A DNA stretch of 64,000 nucleotides from Chaunax sp. Z400 (Eukaryota; Chordata; Actinopteri; Lophiiformes; Chaunacidae), in contig CM075184.1 of the NCBI GenBank assembly GCA_037577475.1, positions 141,501-205,500 on the forward strand. Reading direction: 5' to 3'. Of this stretch, positions 47,421-61,305 are shown piece after piece. The first letter of the stretch is position 1. Each line of letters opens with the position of its first letter. The position numbers and the translations under genes are program-made. Below the pieces are notes generated by a model, which did no database searches, was not told the DNA's origin, and saw only the letters and a list, made by a program, of their open reading frames with translations.

Positions 47421-50400
47421 AACCTTTAGTATAAACCTTTAGTTAAACCTTTAGTTAAACCTTTAGTATAAACCTCTAGTTAAACCTTTAGTATAAACCT
47501 TTAGTATAAACCTTTAGTATAAACCTTTAGTTAAACCTTTACTATAAACCTTTAGTTAAACCTTTAGTATAAACCTTTAGTTAAACCTTTAGTATAAACT
47601 TTTAGTCAAACCTTTAGTATAAACCTTTAGTATAAAAATTTTAGTTAAACCTTTAGTATAAACCTTTAGTTAAACCTTTAGTATAAACCTTTAGTATAAA
47701 CCTTTAGTATAAACCTTTAGTATAAACCTTTTGTTAAACCTTTAGTATAAACCTTTAGTTAAACCTTTAGTATAAACCTTTAGTATAAACCTTTAGTATA
47801 AACCTTTAGTATAAACCTTTAGTTAAACCTTTAGTATAAACCTTTAGTATAAACCTCTAGTTAAACCTTTAGTATAAACCTTTAGTATAAACCATTAACC
47901 TTTAGTTAAACCTTTAGTTAAACCTTTAGTATAAACCTTTAGTATAAACCTTGAGTTAAACCTTTAGTATAAACCTTGAGTTAAACCTTTAGTATAAACC
48001 TTTAGTTAAACCTTTAGTCAAACCTTTAGTATAAACCTTTTGTATAAACCTTTTGTATAAACCTTTAGTATAAACCTTTAGTATAAACCTTTAGTATAAA
48101 CCTTTAGTTAAACCTTTAGTTAAACCTTTAGTTAAACCTTTAGTATAAACCTTTAGTATAAACCTCTAGTATAAACCTTTACTATAAACCTTTAGTTAAA
48201 CCTTTAGTATAAACCTTTAGTTAAACCTTTAGTATAAACTTTTAGTCAAACCTTTAGTATAAACCTTTACTATAAACCTTTAGTTAAACCTTTAGTATAA
48301 ACCTTTAGTTAAACCTTTAGTATAAACTTTTAGTCAAACCTTTAGTATAAACCTTTAGTATAAAAATTTTAGTTAAACCTTTAGTTAAACCTTTAGTATA
48401 AACCTTTAGTTAAACCTTTAGTATAAACCTTTAGTATAAACCTTTAGTTAAACCTTTAGTATAAACCTTTACTATAAACCTTTTGTTAAACCTTTAGTAA
48501 AACCTTTAGTATAAACCTTTAGTATAAACCTTTAGTTAAACCTTTAGTATAAACCTTTAGTATAAACCTTTAGTATAAACCTTTAGTTAAACCTTTAGTT
48601 AAACCTTTAGTTAAACGTTTAGTATAAACCTTTAGTATAAAAATTTTAGTTAAACCTTTAGTATAAACCTTTAGTTAAACCTTTAGTATAAACCTTTAGC
48701 ATAAACCTTTAGTATAAACCTTTAGTATAAACCTTTAGTTAAACCTTTAGTATAAACCTTTAGTATAAACCTTGAGTATAAACCTTTAGTATAAACCTTT
48801 AGTTAAACCTTTAGTATAAACCTTTAGTATAAACCTCTAGTTAAACCTTTAGTATAAACCTTTAGTATAAACCATTAACCTTTAGTTAAACCTTTAGTTA
48901 AACCTTTAGTATAAACCTTTAGTATAAACCTTGAGTTAAACCTTTAGTATAAACCTTGAGTTAAACCTTTAGTTAAACCTTTAGTTAAACGTTTAGTATA
49001 AACCTTTAGTATAAACCTTTAGTTAAACCTTTAGTATAAACCTTTAGTTAAACCTTTAGTATAAACCTTTAGTATAAACCTTTAGTATAAACCTTTAGTA
49101 TAAACCTTTAGTATAAACCTTTAGTTAAACCTTTAGTTAAACCTTTAGTATAAACCTTTAGTATAAACCTTTAGTTAAACCTTTAGTTAAACCTTTAGTA
49201 GAAACCTTTAGTATAAACCTTTAGTTAAACCTTTAGTATAAACCTTTAGTTAAACCTTTAGTTAAACCTTTAGTTAAACCTTTAGTATAAACCTTTGGTA
49301 TAAACCTCTAGTTAAACCTTTAGTATAAACCTTTAGTATAAACCTTTAGTTAAACCTTTAGTATAAACCTTTAGTATAAACTTTTAGTCAAACCTTTAGT
49401 TAAACCTTTAGTATAAACCTTTAGTATAACCCTTTAGTATAAACCTTTAGTTAAACCTTTAGTTAAACCTTTAGTAGAAACCTTTAGTATAAACCTTTAG
49501 TTAAACCTTTAGTATAAACCTTTAGTTAAACCTTTAGTATAAACCTTTAGTATAAACTTTTAGTTAAACCTTTAGTTAAACCTTTAGTATAAACCTTTAG
49601 TATAAACCTTTAGTATAAACTTTTAGTATAAACCTTTAGTTAAACCTTTAGTTAAACCTTTAGTAGAAACCTTTAGTATAAACCTTTTGTTGAACCTTTA
49701 GTATAAACCTTTACTTAAACCTTTAGTATAAACCTTTAGTATAAACCTTTAGTATAAACCTTTAGTTAAACCTTTAGTATAAACCTTTAGTTAAACCTTT
49801 AGTATAAACCTTTAGTATAAACCTTTACTATAAACCTTTAGTTAAACCTTTAGTATAAACCTTTAGTTAAACCTTTAGTATAAACTTTTAGTCAAACCTT
49901 TATTATAAACCTTTAGTATAAACATTTAGTATAAACCTTTATTATAAACCTTTATTATAAACCTTTAGTATAAACCTTTATTATAAACCTTTATTATAAA
50001 CCTTTAGTATAAACCTTTATTATAAACCTTTAGTATAAACCTTTATTATAAACCTTTAGTATAAACCTTTAGTATAAACCTTTAGTATAAACCTTTAGTA
50101 TAAACCTTTAGTATAAACCTTTAGTTAAACCTTTAGTATAAACCTTTAGTATAAACCTTTAGTATAAACCTTTAGTTAAACCTTTAGTATAAACCTTTAG
50201 TTAAACCTTTAGTATAAACCTTTAGTATAAACCTTTAGTATAAACCTTTAGTTAAACCTTTAGTTAAACCTTTAGTATAAACCTTTAGTTAAACCTTTAG
50301 TATAAACCTTTAGTTAAACCTTTAGTATAAACCTTTAGTTAAACCTTTAGTATAAACCTTTAGTTAAACCTTTAGTATAAACCTTTAGTATAAACCTTTA

Positions 50401-51060
50401 GTATAAACCTTTAGTTGAACCTTTAGTATAAACCTTTAGTATAAACATTTAGTATAAACCTTTAGTTAAACCTTTAGTTAAACCTTTACTATAAACCTTT
50501 AGTAATAAACCTTTAGTAATAAACCTTTAGTAATAAACCTTTAGTATAAACCTTTAGTATAAACCTTTAGTATAAACCTTTAGTATAAACCTTTAGTATA
50601 AACCTTTAGTTGAACCTTTAGTATAAACCTTTAGTATAAACCTTTAGTTAAACCTTTAGTATAAACCTTTAGTATAAACCTTTAGTATAAACCTTTAGTA
50701 TAAACCTTTAGTATAAACCTTTAGTATAAACCTTTATTATAAACCTTTAGTATAAACCTTTAGTATAAACCTTTAGTATAAACCTTTAGTATAAACCTTT
50801 ATTATAAACCTTTAGTATAAACCTTTAGTATAAACCTTTATTATAAACCTTTAGTATAAACCTTTAGTATAAACCTTTAGTATAAACCTTTATTATAAAC
50901 CTTTAGTATAAACCTTTATTATAAACCTTTAGTATAAACCTTTAGTATAAACCTTTATTATAAACCTTTAGTATAAACCTTTAGTTAAACCTTTAGTATA
51001 AACCTTTAGTTAAACCTTTAGTATAAACCTTTAGTTAAACCTTTAGTATAAACTTTTATA
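47421..51060 (-). repeat. AAAGGTTTATACT minisatellite, right arm (inverted)
   Basis: The same 12/13-bp units as the left arm, now as AGTATAAACCTTT and AGTTAAACCTTT, run for 3.6 kb. Longer segments recur; for example a stretch with ACCATTAACCTTTAG and a double CCTTGAG variant occurs near 47885 and again about 985 bp later near 48870. AAATTTTAG variants recur near 47635, 48365 and 48640. The arm ends at the junction with the 9-bp minisatellite at 51057-51060. Confidence 0.96.
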
Positions 51061-54000
51061 GTATGTATAGTATGTACAGTATGTATAGTATGTATAGTAT
51101 GTACAGTATGAATAATATGTATAGTATGTACAGTATGAATAATATGTATAGTATCTACATTATGAATAGTATGTGTAGTATATACAGTATGTTTAGTATG
51201 AATAGTATGTATAGTATGAATAGTATGTATAGTATGTATAGTATGTATAGTATGTATAGTATGAATAGTATGTATAGTATGAATAGTATGAATAGTATGT
51301 ACAGTATGAATAGTATGTACAGTATGTATAGTATGAATAGTATGTATAGTATGAATAGTATGTATAGTATGTACAGTATGAATAGTATGTACAGTATGAA
51401 TAGTATGTATAGTATGTACAGTATGAATAGTATGTACAGTATGAATAGTATGTATAGTATGTACAGTATGAAGAGTATGTATAGTATGAATAGTATGTAT
51501 AGTACGAATAGTATGTATATTATGAGTAGTATGTATAGTATGTACAGTATGAATAGTATGTATAGTATAAATAGTATGTATAGTATGTACAGTATGTATA
51601 GTATGAATAGTATGAATAGTATGTACAGTATGAATAGTATGTATAGTATGTACAGTATGAATAGTATGTATAGCATGAATAGTATGTATAGTATGTACAG
51701 TATGAATAGTATGTACAGTATGAATAGTATGTATAGTATGTACAGTATGAATAGTATGTATAGTATGTACAGTATGAATAGTATGTATAGTATGTACAGT
51801 ATGAATAGTATGTATAGTATGTATAGTACGAATAGTATGTATAGTATGAGTAGTATGTATAGTATGTACAGTATGAATAGTATGTATAGTATGTACACTA
51901 TGAATAGTATGAATAGTATGTACAGTATGAATAGTATGAGTAGTATGTATAGTATGTACAGTATGAATAGTATGTATAGTATGTACATTATGAATAGTAT
52001 GAATAGTATGTACAGTATGAATAGTATGTATAGTATAAATAGTATGTATAGTATAAATAGTATGTATAGTATGTATAGTATAAATAGTATGTACAGTATG
52101 TATAGTATGTACAGTATGACTAGTATGTGTAGTATGAATAGTATGTATAGTAGGAATAGTATGTATAGTATGAATAGTATGTACAGTATGAATAGTATGC
52201 ATAGTACGTATAGTATGTATAGTAGGAATAGTATGTACAGTATGAATAGTATGTATAGTATGTATAGTATGAATAGTATGTACAGTATGAATAGTATGTA
52301 TAGTATGTATAGTAAAAATAGTATGTATAGTATGAATAGTATGTATAGTAGTAGTATGTGTAGTATGTATAGTATGAATAGTATGTATAGAATGAACAGT
52401 ATGTATAGTATGAATAGTATGTATAGTATGTATAGTATGAATAGTATGTACAGTATGAATAGTATGTATAGTATGTATAGTAAAAATAGTATGTATACTA
52501 TGAATAGTATGTATAGTAGTAGTATGTGTAGTATGTATAGTATGTATAGTATGAATAGTATGTATAGAATGAACAGTATGTATAGTATGAATAGTATGTA
52601 TAGTATGTACAGTATGAATAGTATGTACAGCATGTATGGTATGTATTGTATGTACATTATGTAAAGTATGTATAGTATGAATAGTATGTATGGCATGTAT
52701 AGTATGAATAGTATGTATGGTATGCATGGTATGCATAGTATGTATAGAATTCATATGTATAGTATGAATAGTATGTATAGTATGTATAGTATGTATAGTA
52801 TGAATAGTATGTATAGTAGTAGTATGTGTAGAATGAATAGTATGTATAGTATGAATAGTATGTATGGTATGCATGGTATGCATAGTATGTATAGAATTTA
52901 TATGTATAGTATGTATAGTAAAAATAGTATGTATAGTATGAATAGTATGTATAGTAGTAGTATGTGTAGAATGAATAGTATGTATAATATGTATAGTATG
53001 AATAGTATGTATAGTATGAATAGTAGTAGTATGTATAGAATGAATAGTATGTATAGTATGAATAGTATGTATAGTATGAATAGTATGTACAGTATGAATA
53101 GTATTTTATAGTATGAATAGTATGTACAGTATGATTAGTATGTACAGTATGAATAGTATGTATAGTATGTACAGTATGAATAGTATGTATAGTATAAATG
53201 GTATGTATGGCATGTATAGTATGAATAGTATATATAGTATGCATGGTATGCATAGTATGTATAGAATTTATATGTATAGTATGAATAGTATGTATAGTAT
53301 GTAAAGTAAAAAATAGTATGTATAGTATGAATAGTATGTATAGTAGTAGTATGTGTGGAAATAATAGTATGTATAGTATGTATAGTATGAATAGTATGTA
53401 TAGAATGAATAGTATGTATAGTATAAATAGTATGTTTAGTAAAAAATATTATGTATATGTATGTAAAGTATGAATAGTATGTATAGTATGTATAGTATGT
53501 ACAGTATGAATAGTATGTATAGTATAAATAGTATGTATAGTATGTAGAGTATGTATAGTATGTATAGTATAAACAGTATGTTTAGTATGAATAGTATGTA
53601 TAGTATGAATAGTATGTATAGTATGTACAGTATGAATAGTATGTATAGTATGAATAGTATGAATAGTATGTATAGTATGTACAGTATGAATAGTATGTAT
53701 AGAATAAACAGTATGTTTAGTATAAATAGTATGTACAGTATGAATAGTATGAATAGTATGTATAGTATGAATAGTAGTAGTATGTGTAGAATGAACAGTA
53801 TGTATAGTATGAATAGTATGTATAGTATAAATAGTATGTATGGCATGTATAGTATGAATAGTATGTATAGTAGTAGTATGTGTAGAAATAATAGTATGAA
53901 TAGTATGTATAGTAGGAATAGTATGTATAGTATGAATAGTATGTATAGTATGTACAGTATGAATAGTATGTATAGTATGTATAGTAGGAATAGTATGTAC

Positions 54001-54783
54001 AGTATGAATAGTATGTATAGTAGGAATAGTATGTACAGTATGAATACTATGTATAGTATGTACAGTATGAATAGTATGTACAGTATGTATAGTATGTACA
54101 GTATGAATAGTATGTATAGTATGTACATTATGAATAGTATGTACAGTATGAATAGTATGTATAGTATAAATAGTATGTATAGTATAAATAGTATGTATAG
54201 TATAAATAGTATGTATAGTATGTATAGTATAAATAGTATGTACAGTATATATAGTATGAATAGTATGTACAGTATGTATAGTATGATAGTATGTATAGTA
54301 TGAATAGTATGTATGGTATGCATGGTATGCATAGTATGTATAGAATTTATATGTATAGTATGTATAGTAAAAATGGTATGTATAGTATGAATAGTATGTA
54401 TAGTATGAATAGTATGTATAGTATGAATAGTATGTATAGTATGTACAGTATGTACAATATGAATAGTATGTATAGTATGTACAGTATGAATAGTATGTAC
54501 AATATGAATAGTATGTATAGTATGTACAGTATGAATAGTATGTATAGTATGAATAGTATGTATAGTATGTATAGTATGTACAGTATGAATAGTATGTATA
54601 GTATGTACAGTATGAATAGTATGAATAGTATGTATAGTATGTATAGTATGTATAGTATAAATAGTATGTACAGTATGAATAGTATGTATAGTATAAATAG
54701 TATGTACAGTATGAATAGTATGTATAGTATGAATAGTAGTCGTATGTGTAGAATGAACAGTATGTACAGTATGTATAGTATGA
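51061..54783. repeat. 9-bp unit minisatellite, AGTATGWAY (copy 2)
   Basis: The first bases match 17931 onward, including the distinctive double AATAATATG and TATCTACA/TATACAG variants, then diverge in copy number. This copy is 1940 bp shorter than the corresponding part of copy 1. It ends at the same base of the DDE-like gene (TATGAATACATGTAGCTTG) as copy 1. Confidence 0.96.
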
Positions 54784-57700
54784 ATACATGTAGCTTGACC
54801 CCTCCCCTGGTCACCTCCCCCGTCTTCGTGTAGAGCTGCACTCCCTCTGGGTCCTGGATGCAGTGGAGGTGGCGACGCTGGGTCATCCAGATCTCCCCCA
54901 TCCTGGCGCGGTCAATCAGCGGGACCCCCATGGTGTCCACAGCATTCCAGAAGTGATCCAGCACCTCCTGGATCAGACGGTCGGCTTCTGGCTGCGCCCT
55001 GATCCGCCGCCGGCAGTGAGGAGCCATCTCAGGAATGGTCAGGTGGACGATGGCACCCGTCCCCATCTGGGACTGCTTTGCCCTCTTCAGCCGCTCCACA
55101 TCCTCCCCGTCCCACTCAAAGATGGCAGTGGACAGGCGGGACATGAAGGGGCCGTACAGCAGGTTGGCGTCGGTGGTGACGCCCCTCGCGAAGCGTCGCA
55201 AGAGGTGCCACACATCCAGGCGGACCATCAGCTGGTCCCACTCACCAAACATCAGCCCGACCTAACAACGAATCATCAATCGGTCAGTCGTTTTAAATGG
55301 CAGCTGCAGTCAGCAGTGTGTCTGTGTGTGAGAGACGCCACGGTACCTTGGGCTGGTGGTTGCGAGTGCAGCAGTCCCGGTCCACGTAGAGCACCTGAGG
55401 GGGTGCCACCCTGGCCTCCCTGTAGCGCCGCATGAGCCCCTGCGCCATGGCTACCAGTCCATCCCCCTCGCAGGCGGTGAGGACGGAGATGAGCACCTGC
55501 CCGTACTCGTTGCCCACGTTGGTCACCCATCCTGCTGTCCCAGCGGCCTTACCGGCCAGTTTCTTGGTCATCTGCATGAGACACAGTGAAGAACATTGTC
55601 ACGTCACACACCGATTATACTTTCAAATAGTAAACATTGTCGGACACACTGAGAGCACAATCCATAGAAATGCGTGCATCTTCCTAATCACAGCTCACCT
55701 TCTTGGTGGAGTCCAGCTTCAAAATGCTGCCAAACACCGAGGTAAGCCTGGCCTTGGTCTCCGGCAGGCGGGCGAGGGCGTCCCGCACGTACACGGAGAG
55801 CAGCCAGGACGCAGAGGGCACCGGTGGCATCTTTGGCAGCTGCTGCAGGTCCTGCTGTTCCGTGACGCCGAGCAACTCCAACACAGAGAGGTAGCGGATG
55901 ACGCGCCCCGCCCACTCTGAGCTGTGCTGCTCCCTCAAGGTTTTTCTGAGGCAAGCCGCACTGTTGCCCAAAGTGCGCTCCCTCAAATGCCCCACCACCG
56001 CCTTGTCGCAGGACAACCTGAGTGTGTGGTGAAGAGGTCAATCGTGTGCTATGCTGCAGTAAATAATTGAATGAATAAATAAATACACAAGCCTTCTTAT
56101 TTCTGCTTACTTGTAGGTCAGGATGGCAGGAAACTGCATCTGGTGCCCCAGGTCCAGCTGGTCCATGATATCCTGGGACCAGGCAGCAACCTTGCGCTTA
56201 CATGACAGGCATTCCAGGTACTCCGTGCCCATGAAGTACCAGCCTGTCATGTCCAGGACCCTCCGCACCGTCTTGTACAGACCAGCCCCTGTGAGTTTGT
56301 GGCCACATCCCTTGCACACAAACCTGCACGCCCACATCCTGTAGGGCGCCCACAGGAAGAAGCGTGTGTGAAAAAAGGGATGGCACGAGGCAGGGGGCTG
56401 CGCGTACAGGGGCCGGTCTCCTGGGGGGGACCACCAGAGATGGAGGTCACTGACGAGGACGGGATGTCCTCCCACACCTCTGGTGAAGAGAGCTCGGCCC
56501 AGCCAGTCCTGCTGCTCCACCGGCAGCGCCTTCCTCCACTTCTTGGGCAGCAGCTGCAACGTTCACATCGCATCCGTCAGTACTATTTTAAGTACTAATA
56601 TCATTTTGCTTATTACTAGAAAATTATATCTCACCTCTGCACCGGTGGAGGTGGGCTGCGCGAGCTGTTTGGGGGGAGGGGGTCCTGAAGGTCCTGGGCG
56701 GGCGACAGGTGCTGCGGCATCCCTGGCAACTGCAAATTTCAGCCAGTCAGTCAGTCAGTCAGTCAGTCAGCCAGCCAGCCAGTTGAACGACTGACAGGAC
56801 ATGGCGTACAAAAAACCAAAATGCACTCACGCTGAGAGTCGACCTCCACAGCAGCGGCGACGAGGACGTCGTCCGTCAGGTCACCGGATGCAGCGCCTGC
56901 ACAAGAAGTGAATGTAGGACTGTATGACATTTGCACTTTTAACAGGACTCGTGAGACGCCTACACAACAAGGGGAGAGGGTCTTACTGGTCGACGGACGT
57001 GCTGTGTCCTGGCGGGCAGGCGGAGTAGCCGCTGGAACTCTGGCCGCTGCATCCTGGTTGGTGCGACCGACCAAGTACACCTGCAGCTGCTTCAGCCGCG
57101 ACCCGGCCTGTGGCTTCTGGCGCGTCACCCACTGCACGTACCTATGGACAAACAGGGCAAACCGAATGAGTGTTTTCTCCATAGTTGACCTGTGAATTTT
57201 TACAATTGAAAAATGATGACTTCTCAATACTCACGTCCTGCTCTCCCGGTCAGTTGCTTCGTACAGTGAAGCATAGGTCCTGCTGGCGTGCACCCCAAAA
57301 CCTACGCAACACTTATCCATGCCCCTCACCGACTCTGCTCCCTCCCACATCCGCCGCTCCTTCACTGCCACCATGACAGGTGGAAAGAGGGCAGCATAGG
57401 AGGTGAGGGCGTTTTTGTTGGCCTCGAGGCGAGACTGGGAGGTGCCCCCCCTCCCATCCATCTCCCCCTGATGAGAGACGATGATGCTAACTGCATAGCC
57501 AACATCGTTGCTCAATAGCCATTTCAATGTCTGACCCCTGTACTGTCCAAACTGGAGCTCTGTTTCACTGAGCACCAGTTCAGGGCAGCCTGGGTCACCT
57601 CCCGCAGCCTTGACCTTGGTCACTGCCTCCTCCCTCACCCTCTCAGGCAGCTTCACCTCGAACGACCTCACAGTGTCTCGGCCACCCTTCTGGGAGGCTT

Positions 57701-57786
57701 TGACGACGTGTGTCGCCGCGGCAGAAGGCTGCAAGATCAGGTGGGAGGAGGAAGGCAGGTACCGAAAGGCCGGAGTGGAATCCATT
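54784..57786 (-). CDS. DDE/RNase H-like protein with zinc-ribbon-like motif, 3' truncated (copy 2)
   Basis: The exon structure is the same as copy 1, displaced by exactly 31190 bp: 57786-57235, 57141-56987, 56896-56831, 56729-56635, 56553-56111, 56017-55699, 55571-55347 and 55261-54784. All splice sites, the CxxC pairs, LKLDST, LYVDRD and LDVWHLL motifs are conserved. At least three residues differ: TTDAN for TTDAH, IWMTQ for IWRTQ, and AARVP for AARIP. It is truncated by the minisatellite at the identical base, so the truncation happened before the duplication. Here the read-through frame into the satellite stops sooner, at 54347. The expression status of either copy cannot be judged from sequence. 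Confidence 0.75.
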
Positions 57787-58017
57787 CTACAAATAAGCAG
57801 ACGACAGGCGCGTTAATTACACACTTTAAGCATTACACTCACACATACACAGCATTTATCTTATCAAATGCATTTCACTGTGTCTCTGTGCTCTGTCATT
57901 ATCCTCTTTTCAAATAAATTCTAGGATTACATCACCATGTAATGATCCGTCATGGACAGCAAATCAATACATTCACACAGAGAAATGAGATAGAGCTGAC
58001 CATGACTTACAGTATTA

Positions 58018-58241
58018 TGTGTGTGTGTGTGTGTGTATATATACACATATATATATACACATACATATATATACACATACATATATATACACATACATAT
58101 ATATACACATACATATATACATATATATATACACATACACATATATATACACATACATATACACACACATACATATATACATATATATATACACATACAC
58201 ATATATATACACATACATATACACATACATATATATATATA
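58018..58241. repeat. (GT)n and TATATACACATACA microsatellite (copy 2)
   Basis: Same composition as 26828-27083, 32 bp shorter. Confidence 0.95.
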
Positions 58242-58932
58242 CAGTACCAGTCAAAAGTTTGGACACACCTTCTCATTCAATGGTTTTTATTTATTTTAAT
58301 TATTTTCTACATTGTAGATTAATACTGAAGACATCGAAACTATGAAAGAACACATATGGAATTATGTAGTAAACAAAAAAGTGTTAAATAAGTCAGAATA
58401 TGTTTTATATTTTAGATTCTTCAAAGTAGCCTCCTTTTGCTTTGATGACAGCTTTGCACACTCTTGGCATTCTCTCAGTCAGCTTCATGAGGTCGTCTCC
58501 TGGAATGGTTTTGAATTAACAGGTGTGCCTTGTCAAGAGTCAATTTGTGGAATTACTTGCCTTCTTAATGTGTTTGAGACCATCAGTTGTGTTGTGCAGA
58601 GGTAGGGTTAGTACACAGTGGATAGCCCTATTTGACTACTGTTGTAATCCATATTATGGCAAGTTCCATTCCAGGAGACGACCTCATGAAGCTGACTGAG
58701 AGAATGCCAAGAGTGTGCAAAGCTGTCATCAAAGCAAAAGGAGGCTACTTTGAAGAATCTAAAATATAAAACATATTCTGACTTATTTAACACTTTTTTG
58801 TTTACTACATAATTCCATATGTGTTCTTTCATAGTTTCGATGTCTTCAGTATTAATCTACAATGTAGAAAATAATTAAAATAAATAAAAACCATTGAATG
58901 AGAAGGTGTGTCCAAACTTTTGACTGGTACTG
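58242..58932. mobile_element. Non-autonomous Tc1/mariner-type element, 691 bp (copy 2)
   Basis: Identical in length and ends to 27084-27774, with flanking TA. It came with the segmental duplication and is not an independent insertion, because its flanks match too. Confidence 0.9.
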
Positions 58933-59539
58933 TACATATATATATTGTTCATAACTGACTGACTAAGTAATTTCCATTGGAATATTATGCAAAGGCAAGG
59001 ACACATTTTGTATTGTTCACTTATACTACTGTATTTTGGATACTGCACAGAGGTGTGGGTTAACACATGAAGGTTTAGTATTTGTCATGTAGAAGTGTTA
59101 CAGAAAAGAGCAATAACAATTATAAACAAAGTGAATATCAAAGAGCATACCAGCAGGCTGTTTATAAATTGCTAGAAATAGGGTGACCTGAAGGAAATTT
59201 AATTTCAAAAGTCCGTACACGCGTAAAACATGAAAGCAGATGTGTATTTTTAAAAAGTACTGTCTGTTCATGAGCGCAAATCCCGCTCTTCAAGCAGTGC
59301 ATGCAAATGAATGACTGCACACCGGCATATCGGCCGCTTCAAATATTAAAAGTTCAAATGTTATTTGGTAAATTGGTTCAAATATGATTTGTTAAACTGA
59401 TACTGTAATGCGCTAGGTAGCTAGCTAGGTAACCGTGTCATTACTATTACTGGCTCCGTACTCCGTACTTTCATTTGCCTCGTAGCAAGTACAACACAGC
59501 CGACAGACACATTGAATGAGACACAGAACAGTACTTACA

Positions 59540-60165
59540 TAACTCGACGACAGAAATGTCTGCGAAAAAGTTGTGGAAATAAAAGTCCTTCTCTCTCAAG
59601 CAAGCGCAGCTGAGACGACTGAGGAGAAACGGCTTCAATCAGGTTCAAATTCAAAGCTGAGTTGGGGGGGCGGGGGCCCGGAAAGCCAGCCAATCAGAAG
59701 TCGTCGGAGCAAGTTAGGCCATCCAGTCAGAGACAGCGTGTGTTAGGGCAGCCAATCCAGTCAGGGAGCTCGATTACATTGATCTTTGTGGAACGCTACA
59801 AGGGGGCTGGGCTTAGAAGTTAGGGAGAGTCAGAGAACATCGAGACACGGGCGGGGCGGGGCGGGGCGGGGCGGGGCGGGAATCTTCACTGTCCGCCCCG
59901 GCGGCCGCCGGCCGCGCGACGGCGACGGATCCGGCGTCGCTCCGACGGTACACCACTTTGTAGAAACGTCCGTCCCGTCCCGCGACGGCGAGGCGCCTTC
60001 TCCGTCTCGAACGGGACGCCCGGCCTCGAAAGCGGAACGCACCTGGCTTCTGCGCATCGGAAATGACCCCGCCGGAGCTCTGGAGTCGCCGGAGAGGCGT
60101 ACCGGGATATGCAAAGTAGCCACGTGCTCTCGTTGTGCTCCCCTCCCTCACACCGCCGGCCGGCC
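59540..60165. promoter_or_regulatory. 5' noncoding exon, CCAAT/GC-box promoter and CpG island segment (copy 2)
   Basis: The splice donor GTAAGT lies at 59538-59533 on the minus strand. CCAAT and GC boxes, the octamer-like ATATGCAAAG and CACGTG are conserved from copy 1. The GGGGC tract is longer by two units, and one CpG is lost (GGCGACGG for GGCGGCGG). Confidence 0.45.
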
Positions 60166-60179
60166 GGATGGATGAAGAA

Positions 60180-60281
60180 CACATACATACATACATACAT
60201 ACAGACGAGTGGTCCCAACTCGTCTTATGTGCAAATACTTTCTTATTTTCCCTATAATATTATCAACTGTATATATTATTG

Positions 60282-60350
<69 letters not shown>
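60180..60350. repeat. Compound microsatellites (ACAT)n, (TA)n, (GA)n (copy 2)
   Basis: Counterpart of 29015-29200, with shorter TA and GA runs. Confidence 0.93.
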
Positions 60351-60621
60351 TATCTCTACGATATGAGCACTGCCCTTGAAAGACTGATTGCCATTACTAC
60401 CCCTGACATATCTGACTGAGAAGAATCAAGTTCCAACATAAAGTTTGGTATGTAGCATAAAGTATAAACTTACTTTACTATACTTACTTTAGTATAAACT
60501 TACTAGTGAGACGGAAGAACACACGGGTATGTTTAAAAACAAAAGACACTTTAATGGGACTTTCAACAAAGTATAAAACACACTTTAATATATATATATA
60601 AAAATAAATACATAAATACAC

Positions 60622-61042
60622 ATCAATGCAAAGAAAAAATATAAATAAAGGATACAAAATACACAGATAAATAAATGATAAAAAAATAAACACACCAAAC
60701 GATATAAAATACACAGATAAATAAATGATAAAAAAATAAACACACCAAACGATATAAATGATAATAACTTTCAGTCTTTCCCCCCCCCGTGCTTCCCTTT
60801 CCTGTCTCTTCCTTCTTTCCTCTCTCCTCTTTTTCTTTCTCCTCCTTCTCTCTGCCAGTCTGTGGTCCTTCCTTTTCACTCTCTCTGCTCTCCTCCTTGC
60901 CTTCCTCAGTTCTTTCTCCTGCCGGATTTTTTCTCTCCTCTTCTCCCTTCTCTTTACCCTTTCCTCTTTCCTCTTTTCCTTCCTCCTATACAAGTACACC
61001 AGTACTGTAATGATCTATAGTAGTACTGTTATTACTACTGTT
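60622..61042 (-). other. Purine-rich exon-like segment of a possible noncoding transcript (copy 2)
   Basis: Counterpart of 29471-29891, with the same acceptor-like TTTTCAG and the same lack of a start codon. A single-base difference in the C-tract (eight versus nine C) shifts the frame between copies, which argues against a conserved protein. Confidence 0.3.
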
Positions 61043-61305
61043 CTGAAAATGAAAGGAATCTAAAAGTAGATCAGCTGGAGAACAGGTTACACAATGACGT
61101 CATCACTGGTAGATATTACAGTGAAGGCTGCATTTGGAACAGTTAAGCTTCAGAAATGTCAACCCAACATATAAAGAACAAATAGAGCTCCAGTCACAGG
61201 AAAACAACACGGACTGTTAGATTACAGGATCATAGAGGTTCCACCGGCTCTGAGCTGAAGCCACTTTTTAAGAAGAACACAGTCATGTTCTAAAATGTGT
61301 CTTAC

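Larger units (their letters stand above)
38449..51060. mobile_element. 12.6-kb inverted-repeat (foldback-like) transposon structure, Ginger-like candidate
   Basis: From outside in, the structure is: a minisatellite arm in plus orientation (38449-39691), TGTTGAGCCGC at 39692, a core carrying the integrase gene (42291-46145), CGGCTCAACA ending at 47420, and the same minisatellite in inverted orientation (47421-51060). The core termini are TGT...ACA, and a 328-bp terminal-type repeat occurs four times: 39692-40019 (+), 41871-42198 (-), 46655-46982 (-) and about 47180-47420 (-, truncated). No 4-6 bp target duplication is visible at any candidate pair of ends, because the flanks of the outer pair are themselves inverted (GGTT left, AACC right). 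I infer a Ginger-type element that has acquired long tandem-repeat termini, or nested insertions of such elements. Family assignment rests on the integrase type and the termini. Confidence 0.6.

Noticed and set aside
38449..51060. Maverick/Polinton element
   Set aside because: No polymerase B, packaging ATPase, capsid or adenain-type protease frame is present beside the integrase.
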